From the NCBI GenBank assembly GCA_948144175.1, contig CANXME010002107.1:968501-1032500 (forward strand): DNA of 64,000 nucleotides, read 5' to 3'. The DNA comes from Closterium sp. NIES-65 (Eukaryota > Streptophyta > Zygnematophyceae > Desmidiales > Closteriaceae). The notes beneath the pieces were generated by a model. That model saw nothing but the letters and a program-made list of their open reading frames with translations. It did no database searches and was not told where the DNA came from. Positions within the stretch are counted from its first letter, which is position 1; each line of letters starts with the position of its first letter. Shown here one piece after another: positions 29,177 to 40,797 of this stretch. A program made the translations under genes and the position numbers.

Positions 29177-32100
29177 TGAGTCTGTTCTCCCTGGTATTGT
29201 ATCCGCTCAGGCCTTGCACACCTTTACACTTGACTCTGGTGCTTCCCGCTGTTTCTTTTGCGACAGCACCACAGTCACTCCCCTCCCTGCACCTCTCCTT
29301 GTCTCACTCGTTGACCCCTCTGAGGGCACAGTGCTAGCATGGTCCACCACTGTGCTTCCGTGTCCGGCGGTCCCGTCTAGTGAGCTGTCTGGTCTCCACC
29401 TCCCCACGTTCTCTACGAACCTGGTGAGCAACGACGTCCTTCAAGATCATTGGGTTGACACCTTTACTCCTGGAGGACAGCGTGTGGCGATCTGCACGTG
29501 CTCTCGGACTGGCCGCCACCTGGCCCCGTTCACACGTGCGCCTGGGTCCAATCTGTACACCCTCACCACTACGACGCGCTACACCCCTTTGTCTCCTCAC
29601 TTGTATGCGTCCGCTCAGGTAGCTACCCAGTGTGAGTGTCGCCGCCTGTCGCAATAGACTCTCCTTTGGCACCACCGCCTTGGTCACCCCTCCTTGCCTC
29701 GCCTTTGTGGCATGCACTCTCGCCTACTGGTCTTTGGTCTTCCCAGGTCTCTGCCCTCCCTCCCTCCCTAGCTTGCGCCGCCTTGCATTCCTTGCGTCGA
29801 GGGGCGGCAGCGTGCCGCTCCTCACTCCTCCTCGTTCCCTCCCACAGAGGCTCCATTGCAGACTCTCCACCTGGACGTGTGGGGCCCAGCCCGCGTCCGT
29901 GGACACGGCCACGAGCGGTACTTCCTGCTGGTAGTCGAGGATTACACGCGTTACACCACGGTCTTCCCCTTGGAGCGCAAGGGGGATGTCCCTGCTGTTT
30001 TGATCCTTTGGATCTGCGCTGTTCATCTCCAGCTCCGCGAGTGGTTCGAGTCGGACTTTCTTGTCCTGCGTCTGCACCCTGATAGAGGTCTTAAGTTCTC
30101 CTCTGACCTCTTGTGAGCCTACTGTGAGGAGCACGGCATCCGCCAGACGTTCACTCTCCCGGCCTCTCCGCACCAGAATGGGGTTGCTGAGCGCCGCATT
30201 GGCTTAGTCATAGAGGTCGCTCGTACCTCCATGATCCATGCGGCTGCCCCCCATTTTCTGTGGTCGTTTGCGGTCCAGTACACCACGCATCAGCTCAACC
30301 TCTGGCCCCGTGTCTCTGTTCCGGAGACTTCGCCCACACTACGTTGGACGGGGGAGGTTGGCGATGCGTCGCGGTTCCGGGTCTGGGGTGCTCGTGCCTT
30401 TGTCCGCGATACCACTGCGAACAAGCCCTCCCCTCACGCCATTCCCTGCGTCTTCCTTGGTTTCCCCCCTGTCGCTCCTCCTCGCTCCAGGTCCTCCCCA
30501 GGTAGACCCCTTCCCCGCTCTCGGTCCTGCTCCTTCAGGTGTGTCTTAGGTAGACCCTCCTCCCTTGACTGAGCCGGTTGAGGTTACTGGTGACTCAGGT
30601 CCTGCTGGGGGTGGTCCTGCCTGGGGTGCTGCTTCTGGGGGTGCTGAGCTTGGGGGTGCGGAGCCTGGGGGTGCTGCGCCTGGGGGTGCGGACCCTGGGG
30701 GTGCTAAGCCTGGGGGTGCGGGGCTTGGGGGTGCTGAGCCTGAGGGTGCGGAGCCTGGAGGTGCTGAGCCTGGGCGTGAGGAGTCTGGAGGTGCTGAGCC
30801 TGAGGGTACTGAGTTTGGGGGTGCTACGCCTAGGGGCACTGAGGCGCCTGGTGAGCAGTCTCCTTGGAGTGGCCGCCTTCGTAGTCGCTCCGCAGGTGCC
30901 TCGCCGCAGCGCTCTCGTAGGCGTGTCCCTCTCTCCACACAGCAGCTGCGTGAGTGGTATGTTAGCTGTTAGGGTCCCGCTACTGGAGCTGGGGGCCCTG
31001 CTTTGGGAGGCGCTGGCGTTGGAGGCACTGGAGTTGGCGCTGTCCCTCTCTCCCTACAGCAGCTGCGTGAGTGGTACGTTAGCCGTCAGGGTCGCGCTGC
31101 TGGACCTGGGAGCCCTGCTGCAGGAGGCGTTGGAGCTGGTGACTCTGCTACTGGAGGTGTTTCTACTAGGGTTCCAGGAGCCGCTGGTCCCAGAGGTGCT
31201 CGTACTGGAGGTACTGGAGCTGCTGGGGCTAAAGGTACTGCTGGACCTGGAGGTGCTGCTGTCGACTCTGAGGTTGGAGGTCCTCGAGCTAGAGGTGCCG
31301 GTTCTGGGGGTGCTACTGTTAGAGACACTGAGACTGGAGATTCTGGGACTGGAGGTGCCGGTTCTGGGGGTGCTGCTGCTGGTGGTACTGGTACTGGAGG
31401 TGCTGGCTTTGGAGGCGCTGGAGCTGGAGAATCTGGAGCTGGTGGAGGTGCTGGCGCTGGAGGTTTTGGAGCTGCTGGAGGTGCTGGTACTGGAGGTGCT
31501 GGCGCTGGAGGTTCTAAAGCTGGTGGAGGTGCTGGCGCTGGAGGCACTGGAGCTGGAGGTTCTAGAGCTGCTGGAGTTACTGGAGGTACTGGTGCTGATG
31601 GCCCTGCACAGCTGCGACTGTTCTTCGCTCCGCCGTCGCCTTCGTCCCTGCCACCGCCTGACTCCATGCTTTGCCAGGTTCTTAGCCTCCCGTCTTCTAC
31701 TGGTCTTGCTTTATAGCCTGGCTCACCGCTGCCCGCTCCTTCTCCTTACACTGAGCAGATAGGGGGTCTTTCTGAGCGTCGTGAGCCTGCGTCTCGTCCT
31801 ATCTCGCCTGTTCGCACTGTCCGGACTGGTCGTATTGGTCGTCGTGTTCCTCGTGAGCGTCCGCCGTCTGTCCCCGGCACACACCTCATGGCTCAGCGTC
31901 CTTCCTCTGCTCCGCAGCGTGTTCCCCTGCCGTCCCCTCTTGCGTCCTCCCTGCCTGGCGTTCCAGACCCTGAGTCTGACCGCGCTCGTGCTACTCACCC
32001 TACTGTCACGCGTCTGCTAGCCACTGTTGTCACTGACCCATCGTTTGAGTCTGCTGCTGCGTCTGCCTTCGTCGCTGAGCTTGTTGACTTTGATGCTTCT

Positions 32101-34516
32101 TATCGTCTAGACTACGCCGCTAGTCTTGTTGGTGAGTCTGAGTCTGTCTGTCCTCCGTCCGTCGAGGGTGAGTGTGCTCTAGGCACAGACGTCCTTGAGG
32201 ACAGGCAGGAGGACCTTGAGTGTCTTGCAGGCGCTGCGCCTCATCTCGTGGCCATAGTGCTTGCCCCTGAGGGAGACCCGGATGCTCCAGACATCCCGAC
32301 CCTGCGCTCTTACGCTGAGGCGATCGCGGGTGAGTACTCTCAGTGGCAGACAACCATGGATGCAGAGATGGCATCTTGGAAGTCCACAGGCACTTACGTC
32401 GACAAGGTTCCCTCTCCTAGGGCGATCGTCAGTGGCATGTGAATTTTCAGGGTGAAGCGGCCGCCGGGTTCTCCGCCTGTCTTCAAGGCTCATTACATTG
32501 CTCAAGGCTTCAATCAGCGGGAGGGAGTAGACTTCTTCTAGATCTTTTCCCCCTCATCGAAGATGACCACTCTTTGGGTGTTGCTGCACGTTGCCGCTCA
32601 GCGTGACTACGAGCTTCACTCTCTTGACTTCAGCACATCTTTCTTACAGGGCAGCCTGCACGAGGAGATCTGGCTGCGCCGCCCACCTGGCTTGACTGGG
32701 TCGTTCCCTCCTGGTACCGAGTGGAGCCTCCGGCGGCCAGTCTACGGTCCCCGCCAGGCGCCGCGTGAGTGGCAAGACACACTGAGGACGACACTTGCGG
32801 CTCTTGGGTTTGCTCCTTCCACTGCTAACCCGTTGTTGTTTCTGCGCACCGACACTTCGCTGCCGCCGTTCTACATCCTCGTGTACGTCAATGACTTGGT
32901 CTTTGCCACTGCTGACACTGAGGCTCTCGCCCTGATGAAGTCAGAGCTGCAGTAGAGACACACGTGCACAGACCTGGGTGAGCTATGCAGTTACCTTGGC
33001 TTGCAAATTACCCGGGACAGAGCATGTTGCACCATCACACTGACTCAGTCACACATGGTGCAGCAGGTCATTCAACGCTTCGACTTCACCTGGTCCTCGC
33101 CACAGGCCACTCCTCTGGCTACAGGTCACTCGCTCTCAGCTCCACGTTCGGACGAGTACGTAGAGCCGAGTGGTCCTTACCCAGAGCTAGTAGGCTGCCT
33201 CATGTACCTGATGACCTGCACTCGACCTGACCTTGCGTACCCTCTTGGCCTTCTGGCTCGTTATGTGGCTCCTGGTCAGCACCGAAAGGTGCACATGGAT
33301 GCTGCTAAGAGGGTGTTACAATCCCAAGTTGGACTTAGCAAAGGATCGCTCAGGGTTGATCGCGGAGTAGTGTTGTAGCGGAAGTTTTGAATCTCAGGTC
33401 AGAGTGAATGTAAATGACTGAGTTGATAATAGCATGCATACATCGAGTTTATACAAGAGTACAAGGGAATACGAAAGGACCTAGACTAGCCATGTACTCT
33501 AAGGGGTACATTCCCATTGTGAAAGTGTACTTAGGCTGACTGGCAAAGGCAGCGTTATCATTTCATATGGGTTTAGGGTTATCATCCAATTAGAACGTGA
33601 TTATCATCCAATTAGAACTACAATTTTGAAAATGAAAACGTGGGTGGGGACGAATGTCCCCACGTCCCTCTTTTGTAGGCAAAAGAGGGTGAGTAGCGCT
33701 TCGGCGCTACCTTTGCTGTGTTGGCCACGTACCCCTTTTCACAATACAAAATTTTAGAAAGTGTTACATTTCATTACACTTTCAAAAATTATCATTTATT
33801 ATAATTGAATTCAAAACCGTGCGGCGCGGGAACCCGTTCAAAACCTGTTCCCGCTCTTTTCACTTCAAATGTTTCTGCCTGCATCGGTCTTGGTCTGACG
33901 GTTGCTGCGTCGCTTCGGCTCTTCTGACTCCTCAACTTTGTACTCCGTAGAGTCGGCTCCTACAGCATACAGGAATGCCTTCCATAAAACATCACATCGT
34001 AACAGAGGGTACTGTGCTACTTGTGCAGTACGTCGGGCATGGGGCTCGTGCTTGGAGGACGGAGCGACGTTGTCCTCACTGGGCACTTGGACGCTTCTTC
34101 GGTTGACGACCTGGCTACGCAGTGGTCGTCACAGGGTTACACCTTCAGTCTTGGCTCTGGCTCTGTTTCTTGGCGGTCTACACGCTCGTCTTCTGTTCTC
34201 AACTCCAGATGTGAGGCTGAGATCTACGCCACAGCCATGGCTGCACAGGAGTTACGTTGGCTCACCTACCTGCTGACCGACTTGGGAGAGCGGCCTCGTT
34301 CTCCTCCAGTCCTGTACGTAGACAACAAGGCCGCCATTGCCTTGTATCAGGAGCACAGACTGGAGCACAGAACGAAGCACATCGCTCTGCGTTACTTCCT
34401 TGCCCGAGAGTTGCAGCAGCGTGGTCTGCTTTGTCTTGCTCACGTGGCCACTTGAGCCAACACTGCTGATATATTCACCAAGGCACTTCCACTTGGTGAT
34501 CATCAGCGCTTTTGTA
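29177..34516 (+). pseudogene. Copia B pol, broken, interrupted by a solo LTR
   Basis: Protease frame 29214-29657 (TFTLDSGASRCFF); TAG before TLLWHH; integrase with DVWGP near 29876 and LHPDRGL near 30075 (the usual SDRGGEF changed); TGA near 30115; NGVAERR near 30180. TAG at 30547-30549 after SGVS, matching the stop in copia C. A long Gly/Ala/Glu/Pro-repeat spacer carries further TAGs near 30970 and 31714. RT frames run 31888-32442 and 32563-32955, with YVNDL in place of the catalytic YVDDL and stops near 32440 (TGA), 32540 (TAG) and 32953 (TAG). RNase H is split at 33313/34005 and ends near 34500, where the pogo element enters. Confidence 0.87.
33314..34004. repeat. Solo LTR (691 bp) inside copia B RNase H
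   Basis: Begins TGTTAC and ends GTAACA. Flanked by GAGGG at 33309-33313 and 34005-34009. Removing it joins the B RNase H frame (codons for KRVL / YLCSTSGMG). LTR-like ends, a 5-bp duplication and no coding content make a solo LTR the best reading. Its family matches no other LTR here. It holds four strong hairpins at 33644-33783. Confidence 0.82.
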
Positions 34517-37500
34517 CCGTATGGCCCCGGATATAGGCGCCGGCCTATTACAGGCGCCGGCGCTTCTATCTGGAGCATGGCGCTTATGGCCGATCCTCGA
34601 TTATAAGCGCCACCCCTTTTGTGCCCTTCCTTATTATAAGCGCCACCCTCAATATTAACACTTTTTTTACCACCACAACAAAAGCAAACAACAACTATAA
34701 CATCGTTCGCTTCAACGAATACTACAAGTTAGTACACAATTTTAGACTTAATCTGCTATTCTACCTAGGTACACAATTTTAGACTTAATCTGCTATTCTA
34801 CAAGAACTACTCCTCGTCAGACTCGGGCTCCTGGCAGTTGTTGCCGAAAAATCCGTCGGCGATGATGCCGTCGTCTGCATCCACTTCCGCCGTCAGTTGG
34901 CTCCGCCTGTGCGCCATGGAGAGGTGGTCCTCACTGCCGTCAAGCGCGTTGCTAATGCCACAGGTGAGGAAGGCGCGCTTGACGAGGTCGGAGGGTACTG
35001 CTTTCCAGGCTTGTGAAATCCATCGAAGGACCACTTCTGGGGGGGGCTTCTTCAGATTCCCTGCACCGCAACAGAGACACCCGGGAAAGCCATGTCAGTG
35101 ACCAAGGGTGAAAGGGGGATAAACATGCGTGTTTAACGGAAACAACGTACCTGCAGGTGTCAGTTGCTCTTGGCCCTCCTCCTGAAACCACTTCTGGTAC
35201 TGCTGACGAACAGATGCTTTGAAGCTCTTGTTGATGGAGACGTCGAGTGGCTGAACCTCACCCGTACAACCCGACGGGATGACAGCAGGCACGCAGTTGA
35301 TCTCGCGGAGCTTCTCCTTCACCCCCTCGGTAAGGTGGTCGCGGTAGGAATCCAGCACGAGCATAGAGCTCTTCGCACACCTGCCAAATCGGGGCTGCAA
35401 GAAGGGCTTGACACACTCGTCAAGCCAGCGGATGACGCCTTCTGCGTTCATCCACCCGTTCTCGTGGCAAGCCACGACCACATTTGCACACATAAATGGC
35501 ACTTAAACTGTTAGCGCGGCATGAGAAACGATACGGTAAGACAGCGGCAGTTGCTACTTATTACCAGGAGGAAAGTTGCCCTTCGGCAGCGTCTTCCGCT
35601 TGAAAAATACCCACGGCTTGAGCTTCGCCCCGTCCGGCGTGCACGCCAGCATCACGGTCACACGCTCCTTCTGGTAACCTGCACTCCGGATGGGCACCGA
35701 CCGTACGCCCGTCTGATCCACGGTCGTGGTGGCGGGCATCTCCAGCTAGAGCGGCGTCTGGTCAGCGTTGAGGATCCAGCATGGCTCGATGCCGCGCGCG
35801 CGACGCATGTGTCGGACAAAACGCCAGAATTTCTGGCACTGCTCCGCAAGATCTGTGAGACGGGGGAAAGCGGGCGGGATAGACGGCAGTTTAGTAAGTG
35901 AATCTGAAACTTAGACATAAAAACAAGGGGCGTAATCTTACGAGCGGCTATTTTCTGAGCAACCCGCGTCTTCATGCGGACGCTCAGATTCCACCGCTTC
36001 CGAAACCGCTCCGACCATCTCTGACTCGCGCTCCACTTGACGTCCGGGTAGAGGATCTTCATGAACTCCCTCGACCACTCCCGCAGACGGCCGACCGACA
36101 CGGCGGTTCCTTTGCGGCGCCAGTCCAGGAGCCGCTCGTACACCTTCAACTCCATGGAGCGGTACCACGAGGCCCGCCCGCGACCGTGCATGCGCTTCCG
36201 CCCGGAGTGTGCTTCTTTGAGAAACCCCGCTGCCACCTTCTAGTTGGCGAGACACTTCCGGTGAATCCCACACTCCCGAGCTAGTGCGCGCACCGACTTC
36301 GCCACATCCAGCATCGCGACGTACTTCAACTTCTCCGCAGCGGTGTAGCCTTTGCGCTTGTGATCGCCGATCTTGTGCCTGGGAGAGGGGGGGCGGGCAT
36401 CACGGTTCTGGGTAGACGGGTGGGGTCGCTTGCGGTTAGCTGGTGGAAAGGAAGGTATCGGCAGTTCCTCGGGGAGCCCGTCACGTGACCAGTACTCGAC
36501 ACCGTCGTCGTCGTCGCCACCAGGTACGCCCTCAGGAAATACATCCTCAGCGGTGCCGCCCTGCGCGCCACCTTCCTCAGCCTCGTCGCCGTCAGCACGG
36601 CTCGCTTCCTTGTCGCCGTCAGCACGGCTCGCTTCCTCGTCCTCAGCCACGTCGTCGTCAGCTCCGAGTGCAGATTCGTCCCACGTGGTGCAATCATCGG
36701 GCCGGCCCCAACGTGGTCCAGGGTAAGGTGCGCCGGGTACCTCAACATCTTGGGCCTTGTTGGTTTCCGGTTCCTCCAGCCACTCGTCGAACGCAGTCGG
36801 GAGCAGGAGCGTGAGCACGGGTGGATCCCCTGTGTTGTGAGGACATCCCAGAATCGGAGGAGACGGAGGAACAGGAGGAGCAGGAGGCGCAGGCGGCAAA
36901 GGAGGAGCAGGAGGAGCAGGCGGCGCAGGAGGCGATGGAGGCTGTGGTGGCTCTGGTGGTTCAGGTGGGACATGGGAGTACCATCCGTCGGCGTCGACTA
37001 CGAAGGCGGGCCTACGCGCGGGCTTCTTTTTGAACAAGAAATGAGTGCCAGCGAATTCCGCCATGGCTTCCGCAGCATGGCGGGCGAGACCAAGAATCTG
37101 AATGATAAAAGTGAAAGAGAAGGCGAAGAAATGAGGGTTTGGAGGGGACCCCTTCTGGTGTGCGGCTCGAGTTCCTCTTCAGGCATAGTCAGATCCCCCC
37201 CTGCCTAAACCCGCAGAGGAGGGAATCGCGGCACGTATCTGCTGCGCTGGCAGGAATATGCCACCCCCTTCTCGAAAGTTCGGGTGAAATGTGGCACCCT
37301 GGCAGCGCATGTAAACCCTATTGGGCCGCACGCAGGATGCACGTCATCCCTGGCAGGTGCGTTGCTCTAGGACAGGTTCTGTGCGGTGGGAAATCGAGTC
37401 GCGGCAGTTTTCGCCGGAATTTCATGCACGATCCCATGCGCAACGTTCACAGTTGTGTTCGCCTTATTGTGGGCTTCACTTTAATATTTAGAAAACCAAA

Positions 37501-37620
37501 ATTGGAATTTGACATTTTATAAGCGCCGGCGCTTATGGCCGTTCCTCAATTACAAGCGCCACCCCTAAAAAACCATTACTTATTATAAGCGCATATGCGC
37601 TTATATCCGGGGCCAAACGG
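34517..37620 (-). mobile_element. Pogo-like (Tc1/mariner superfamily) DNA transposon
   Basis: 3104 bp flanked by TA (34515-34516 and 37621-37622). Inverted ends read CCGTATGGCCCCGGATATA on the left and CCGTTTGGCCCCGGATATA on the complement of the right. A ~39-bp subterminal block is repeated in direct orientation at 34579-34617 and 37528-37567. It carries a four-exon transposase on the minus strand with DDE_1/CENP-B-type domains. It sits in the last codons of copia B pol. Confidence 0.9.
34807..37064 (-). pseudogene. Pogo-like transposase, four exons, two in-frame TAG
   Basis: Exons in reading order 37064-35942, 35852-35565, 35501-35151, 35060-34807; GT-AG borders and phases agree, 672 codons including the stop. 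Domains: long Pro-rich N-terminal region (~35-80), acidic stretch, Psq/Brinker-type HTH (KGYTAAEKLKYVAML near 255), CENP-B-type HTH (RWSERFRKRWNLSVR), then DDE_1 with catalytic aspartates in NADQTP, LVLDSYRDHL and QPLDVSINKSFK, and a typical tail (WKAVPSDLVKRAFLTCGIS). TAG at 36240-36242 (after CLAN) and 35746-35748 (after NADQTPL) both fall where relatives usually have Trp. Otherwise it is intact, so inactivation is recent or readthrough occurs. Called a pseudogene with that caveat. Confidence 0.83.
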
Positions 37621-37897
37621 TACTTTGTTAGGCCTTGTGCCCACGTTCCTTCACTTGCTGTAGACTTTGCTTGTAGAGTGATATACGGTGTGTGTTTATT
37701 TACCTGCATGCTTGCCCTTGCTAAGTTGCGATCGCTGTGTTGCTGTTGTTGCATATATACCTCTGCATGTAAACAGGCCTTGTGGCCCTTTGCTTGTGCT
37801 CAGTGTGTGTCGAGATGTTGTGATTCAACCTGAGCTTGCTTTGCTACACTTGACTAGTTTTGTGACCTCTTTCTCTTCCCCACTTTACCTATAGGTG

Positions 37898-37960
37898 TGT
37901 CAAATTATATATTTGTTATATATGTTTGGGCTGTAGTGGGATGGCCAATATGGAGGACAG
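37898..37960 (+). repeat. Copia B 3' LTR, left part
   Basis: TGTCAAATTATATATTTG..., matching the first ~63 bases of 19344-19476, then cut by copia C at 37961. Confidence 0.85.
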
Positions 37961-38070
37961 TGTCAAATGTTGTAGCCTGTAGTGAGGTTTGTCTTAGGGG
38001 GTACAGAAGTTAGGGTTTGTCATATGTACCCCAACCAACATCAATGGAACACTCATTCCTCATTCTGACA
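37961..38070 (+). repeat. 5' LTR of copia C (110 bp)
   Basis: TGTCAAATG...ATTCTGACA, followed by the primer site. Diverged from the A, B and D LTRs but of the same layout. Confidence 0.83.
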
Positions 38071-38103
38071 TGGTATCAGCTAGGTTAGGATCCTGTGGGA
38101 TCC

Positions 38104-38740
38104 CGTTCCTCCGTTCTCCGTTCGTACCTCCCGAGCCTGATCCTACCTCTCGTTCGTACCAGTTTCGTTGTTACCGCGCCTAGTACCGAGCCTAGCGCCA
38201 TCTCCCCCGTCGCGTCACGCCCGTTCCCCCCCGTCGTGTCGCGCCCGTTCCCCCCGTCGCGTCGCGCCCGTTCCCCCCGTCGCGTCGCGCCCGTTCCCCC
38301 TGTCGCGTCGCGCCCGTTCCCCCCGTCGCGTCGCGCCCGTTCCCCCCCGTCGCGTCGCGCCCGTTCCCCCCGTCGCGTCGCACCCGCCTGTTACCTCCCC
38401 CGTCCCGTCGCCCTGTCCCGTAGCGTCGCCCTGCCCTGTCCCGTCGCCCTGTCCCGTCGCGTCGCCCTACCCCGTCGCGTCGCCCTGCCCTGTCCCGTCG
38501 CCCTGCTCCGTCGCGCCGCCCTGCCCCGTCGCGTCGCCCTGTCCTGTCGCGTCGCCCTGCCCCGTCGCGTCGCTCCCGCCCTTTCCCCCGTCGCGTCGCC
38601 CTCCCTAGGCCCTGGCCCGTCGCCCTCCCTAGGCCCTGGCCCGTCGCCCTCCCTAGGCCCTGGCCCGTCGCCCTTCCTAGGCCCTGGCCCGTCGCCCTCC
38701 CTAGGCTCTGGCCCGTTGCCCTACCCTACGTCTTGGCCCG
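38104..38740 (+). repeat. GC-rich tandem repeat leader of copia C
   Basis: Three arrays: ~23-base gtcgcgtcgcgcccgttcc units (38205-38390); ~18-base gccctgtcccgtcgcgtc units (38400-38580); 24-base ccctaggccctggcccgtcg units (38590-38720). No similarity to the leaders of A, B, D or F beyond GC richness. Confidence 0.8.
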
Positions 38741-38824
38741 TCGCCCTAGCCCGCTCTTCCGCTGCGACTGAGTCCTCTTCCCCCCCGGTTGTTACTCGCC
38801 TGTTCGTTCGCGTTGGTTCTCACT

Positions 38825-40755
38825 ATGGCGACTCCGCGAGTTCTTCGTTTCGACGCCGACGGTAGACCCCTTGACTTTTCCGTCTGGCTTCTTTGCGCTC
38901 GTCGTCTGTTAGAGAGTCAGGTCCAGGGGGGCGAGACCCTCTGGTCACACGCTACTGGTGACCTCCCCGAGCCCCCCGAGCCTACAGCTTTAGGCCCTGC
39001 TCCTGACGACGCTGCTACGGCTCGCTTTGCCCGTCAGCGCGCTGACCGGACGGCTTGGACGTCGCGTGACGCTGCGGCCTGCATCGCACTCAGCAGCCTC
39101 CTCCCTGAGTCCGAGGAGGTCCACTTTACTCAGGTTCGCACCGCTGCTGCGTACCTCACTGCGATTAAGGCCCGCTACTCTACTCCCGCTACTGTCTCTC
39201 TCGGCCGTCTTTTCCTCCCGTTCCTGTTTCCTGATCTTGCCTCGTTTGAGCGCTCTGCTGACTTGATCGCTCACCTCCGCTCGCTCGACGCTAGTTACCG
39301 CGCTGCTTGCTCTGAGGCACAGCTTGCACTGCTTCCTCCCCCCATGCCGATTACTGTCTATTTCATCGCCACTAGCCTCCCTGACCGCCTTGCCTCCGTT
39401 CGTGACGCGCTTCTGCTGAAGCACCCTAGTGAGCTGACTATCGAGGTCCTTGAGTCTGCACTCAAGGACGTCGAGAGCAACCTTCGTTCGGTAGCTGCCG
39501 CCTCTGGTACTGTGTCCCCCCCACTCTTCCACGGGTGCACAGTCCCGCAGTTACCCACCTTCACTGCCTCTCTTGCCACTGCCGCTACTGACGCGACTGC
39601 GGCTGCTGTTACGACTGCGTCGCGGTCCCGCGGCAGGGGGGGCAAGAAAGGTGGTTCTGGTGGAGGTGGAGGCGGAGGTAGCGGAGGTAGTGGGGGTGCT
39701 GTTGCGACTGGCGGTGGTGGGAGTGCAGCGTCTGGAGAGACCCCTCGTGCAGCGGCTGGTGACTCCACTGCACCTGCTGGTGGCGGCGACCCTCGAGCTC
39801 GTCAGTCGCCTCCTGTACTGCCGGCCCCGCTAGGTGGAGCAGCGACGTGGTACCAGGCTCAGCGTCAGCAGCACCTTCACCAGCAGCAGCAGCCCCTTTC
39901 CTCCCAGCAGCCTCAGCAGCAGCAGCGTCAGCAGCTGGCTCCGGGGTCGGGGCTGCGTCAGCCCCAGCGCGGTGCTGCTTACCCTCCCTGCCCCTACCAG
40001 GTTCAGACAGGTCCTCGTCGGGGCCACCCTTGTGGCCGCTTTCACCCCCCTGGTCAGTGCTTTGCTCAGCTCACTGACACGGTCCGGTTGACCTACGGGG
40101 TTGGCGGTCTAGCTCCTGACTGGCTTCCTCTGGTTCAGCGCTATGGCTCCGCTCTGTGGGGCATGTCTGCTGAGCAGTTAGTTGATCTGATTAGTGCTCC
40201 TCATGCTATGTATGCTGTTGTTGACTCTAGTGTTTCTGACTCTGTTTACTCTGGTGTTGTTAGCTTAGGTGCTAGTCTTGCTCAGTTGCCTGTTGCTAGT
40301 GTAGGTACTTGTGTAGACTCTAGACCAGCGACTACCTCAGAGGACGCTTCGCTGTCGTTCACACTGGACTCTGGAGCCTCCCACTGCTTCTTTCGGGACA
40401 GCACGACAATTACACCACTTCCTGCGCCTGTTTCTGTAGCGTTGGCTGATCCCACTACGGGACCAGTCACTGCACGTCACACTACCACTTTACCGTGTCC
40501 TGCTGCTCCCTCCGGGTCTCTCACTGGGTTTCACGTCCCCTCGTTCTCCCGGAACTTGGTGGGCGTGCGACCCCTCGTGAGTCAGCACGTGGGTGTGTGG
40601 TTTGAGCCTTCTGGAGAGACTGCGGTGTGTGTTGACGGAGACTCTTACCAGCCTCTTGCTACCTTTACTGCTGAGCCGGGCTCGGGTCTCTACACTCTTC
40701 ACACTGGCCCGCGTGCGCCGCAGCAGCAGCCGCAGCAGCAGCAGCAGCCGCAGCC

Positions 40756-40797
<42 letters not shown>

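Noticed and set aside
31086-31667. Ala/Pro-rich minus-strand frame
   Set aside because: Antisense of the Gly/Ala repeat spacer in the B pol remnant.
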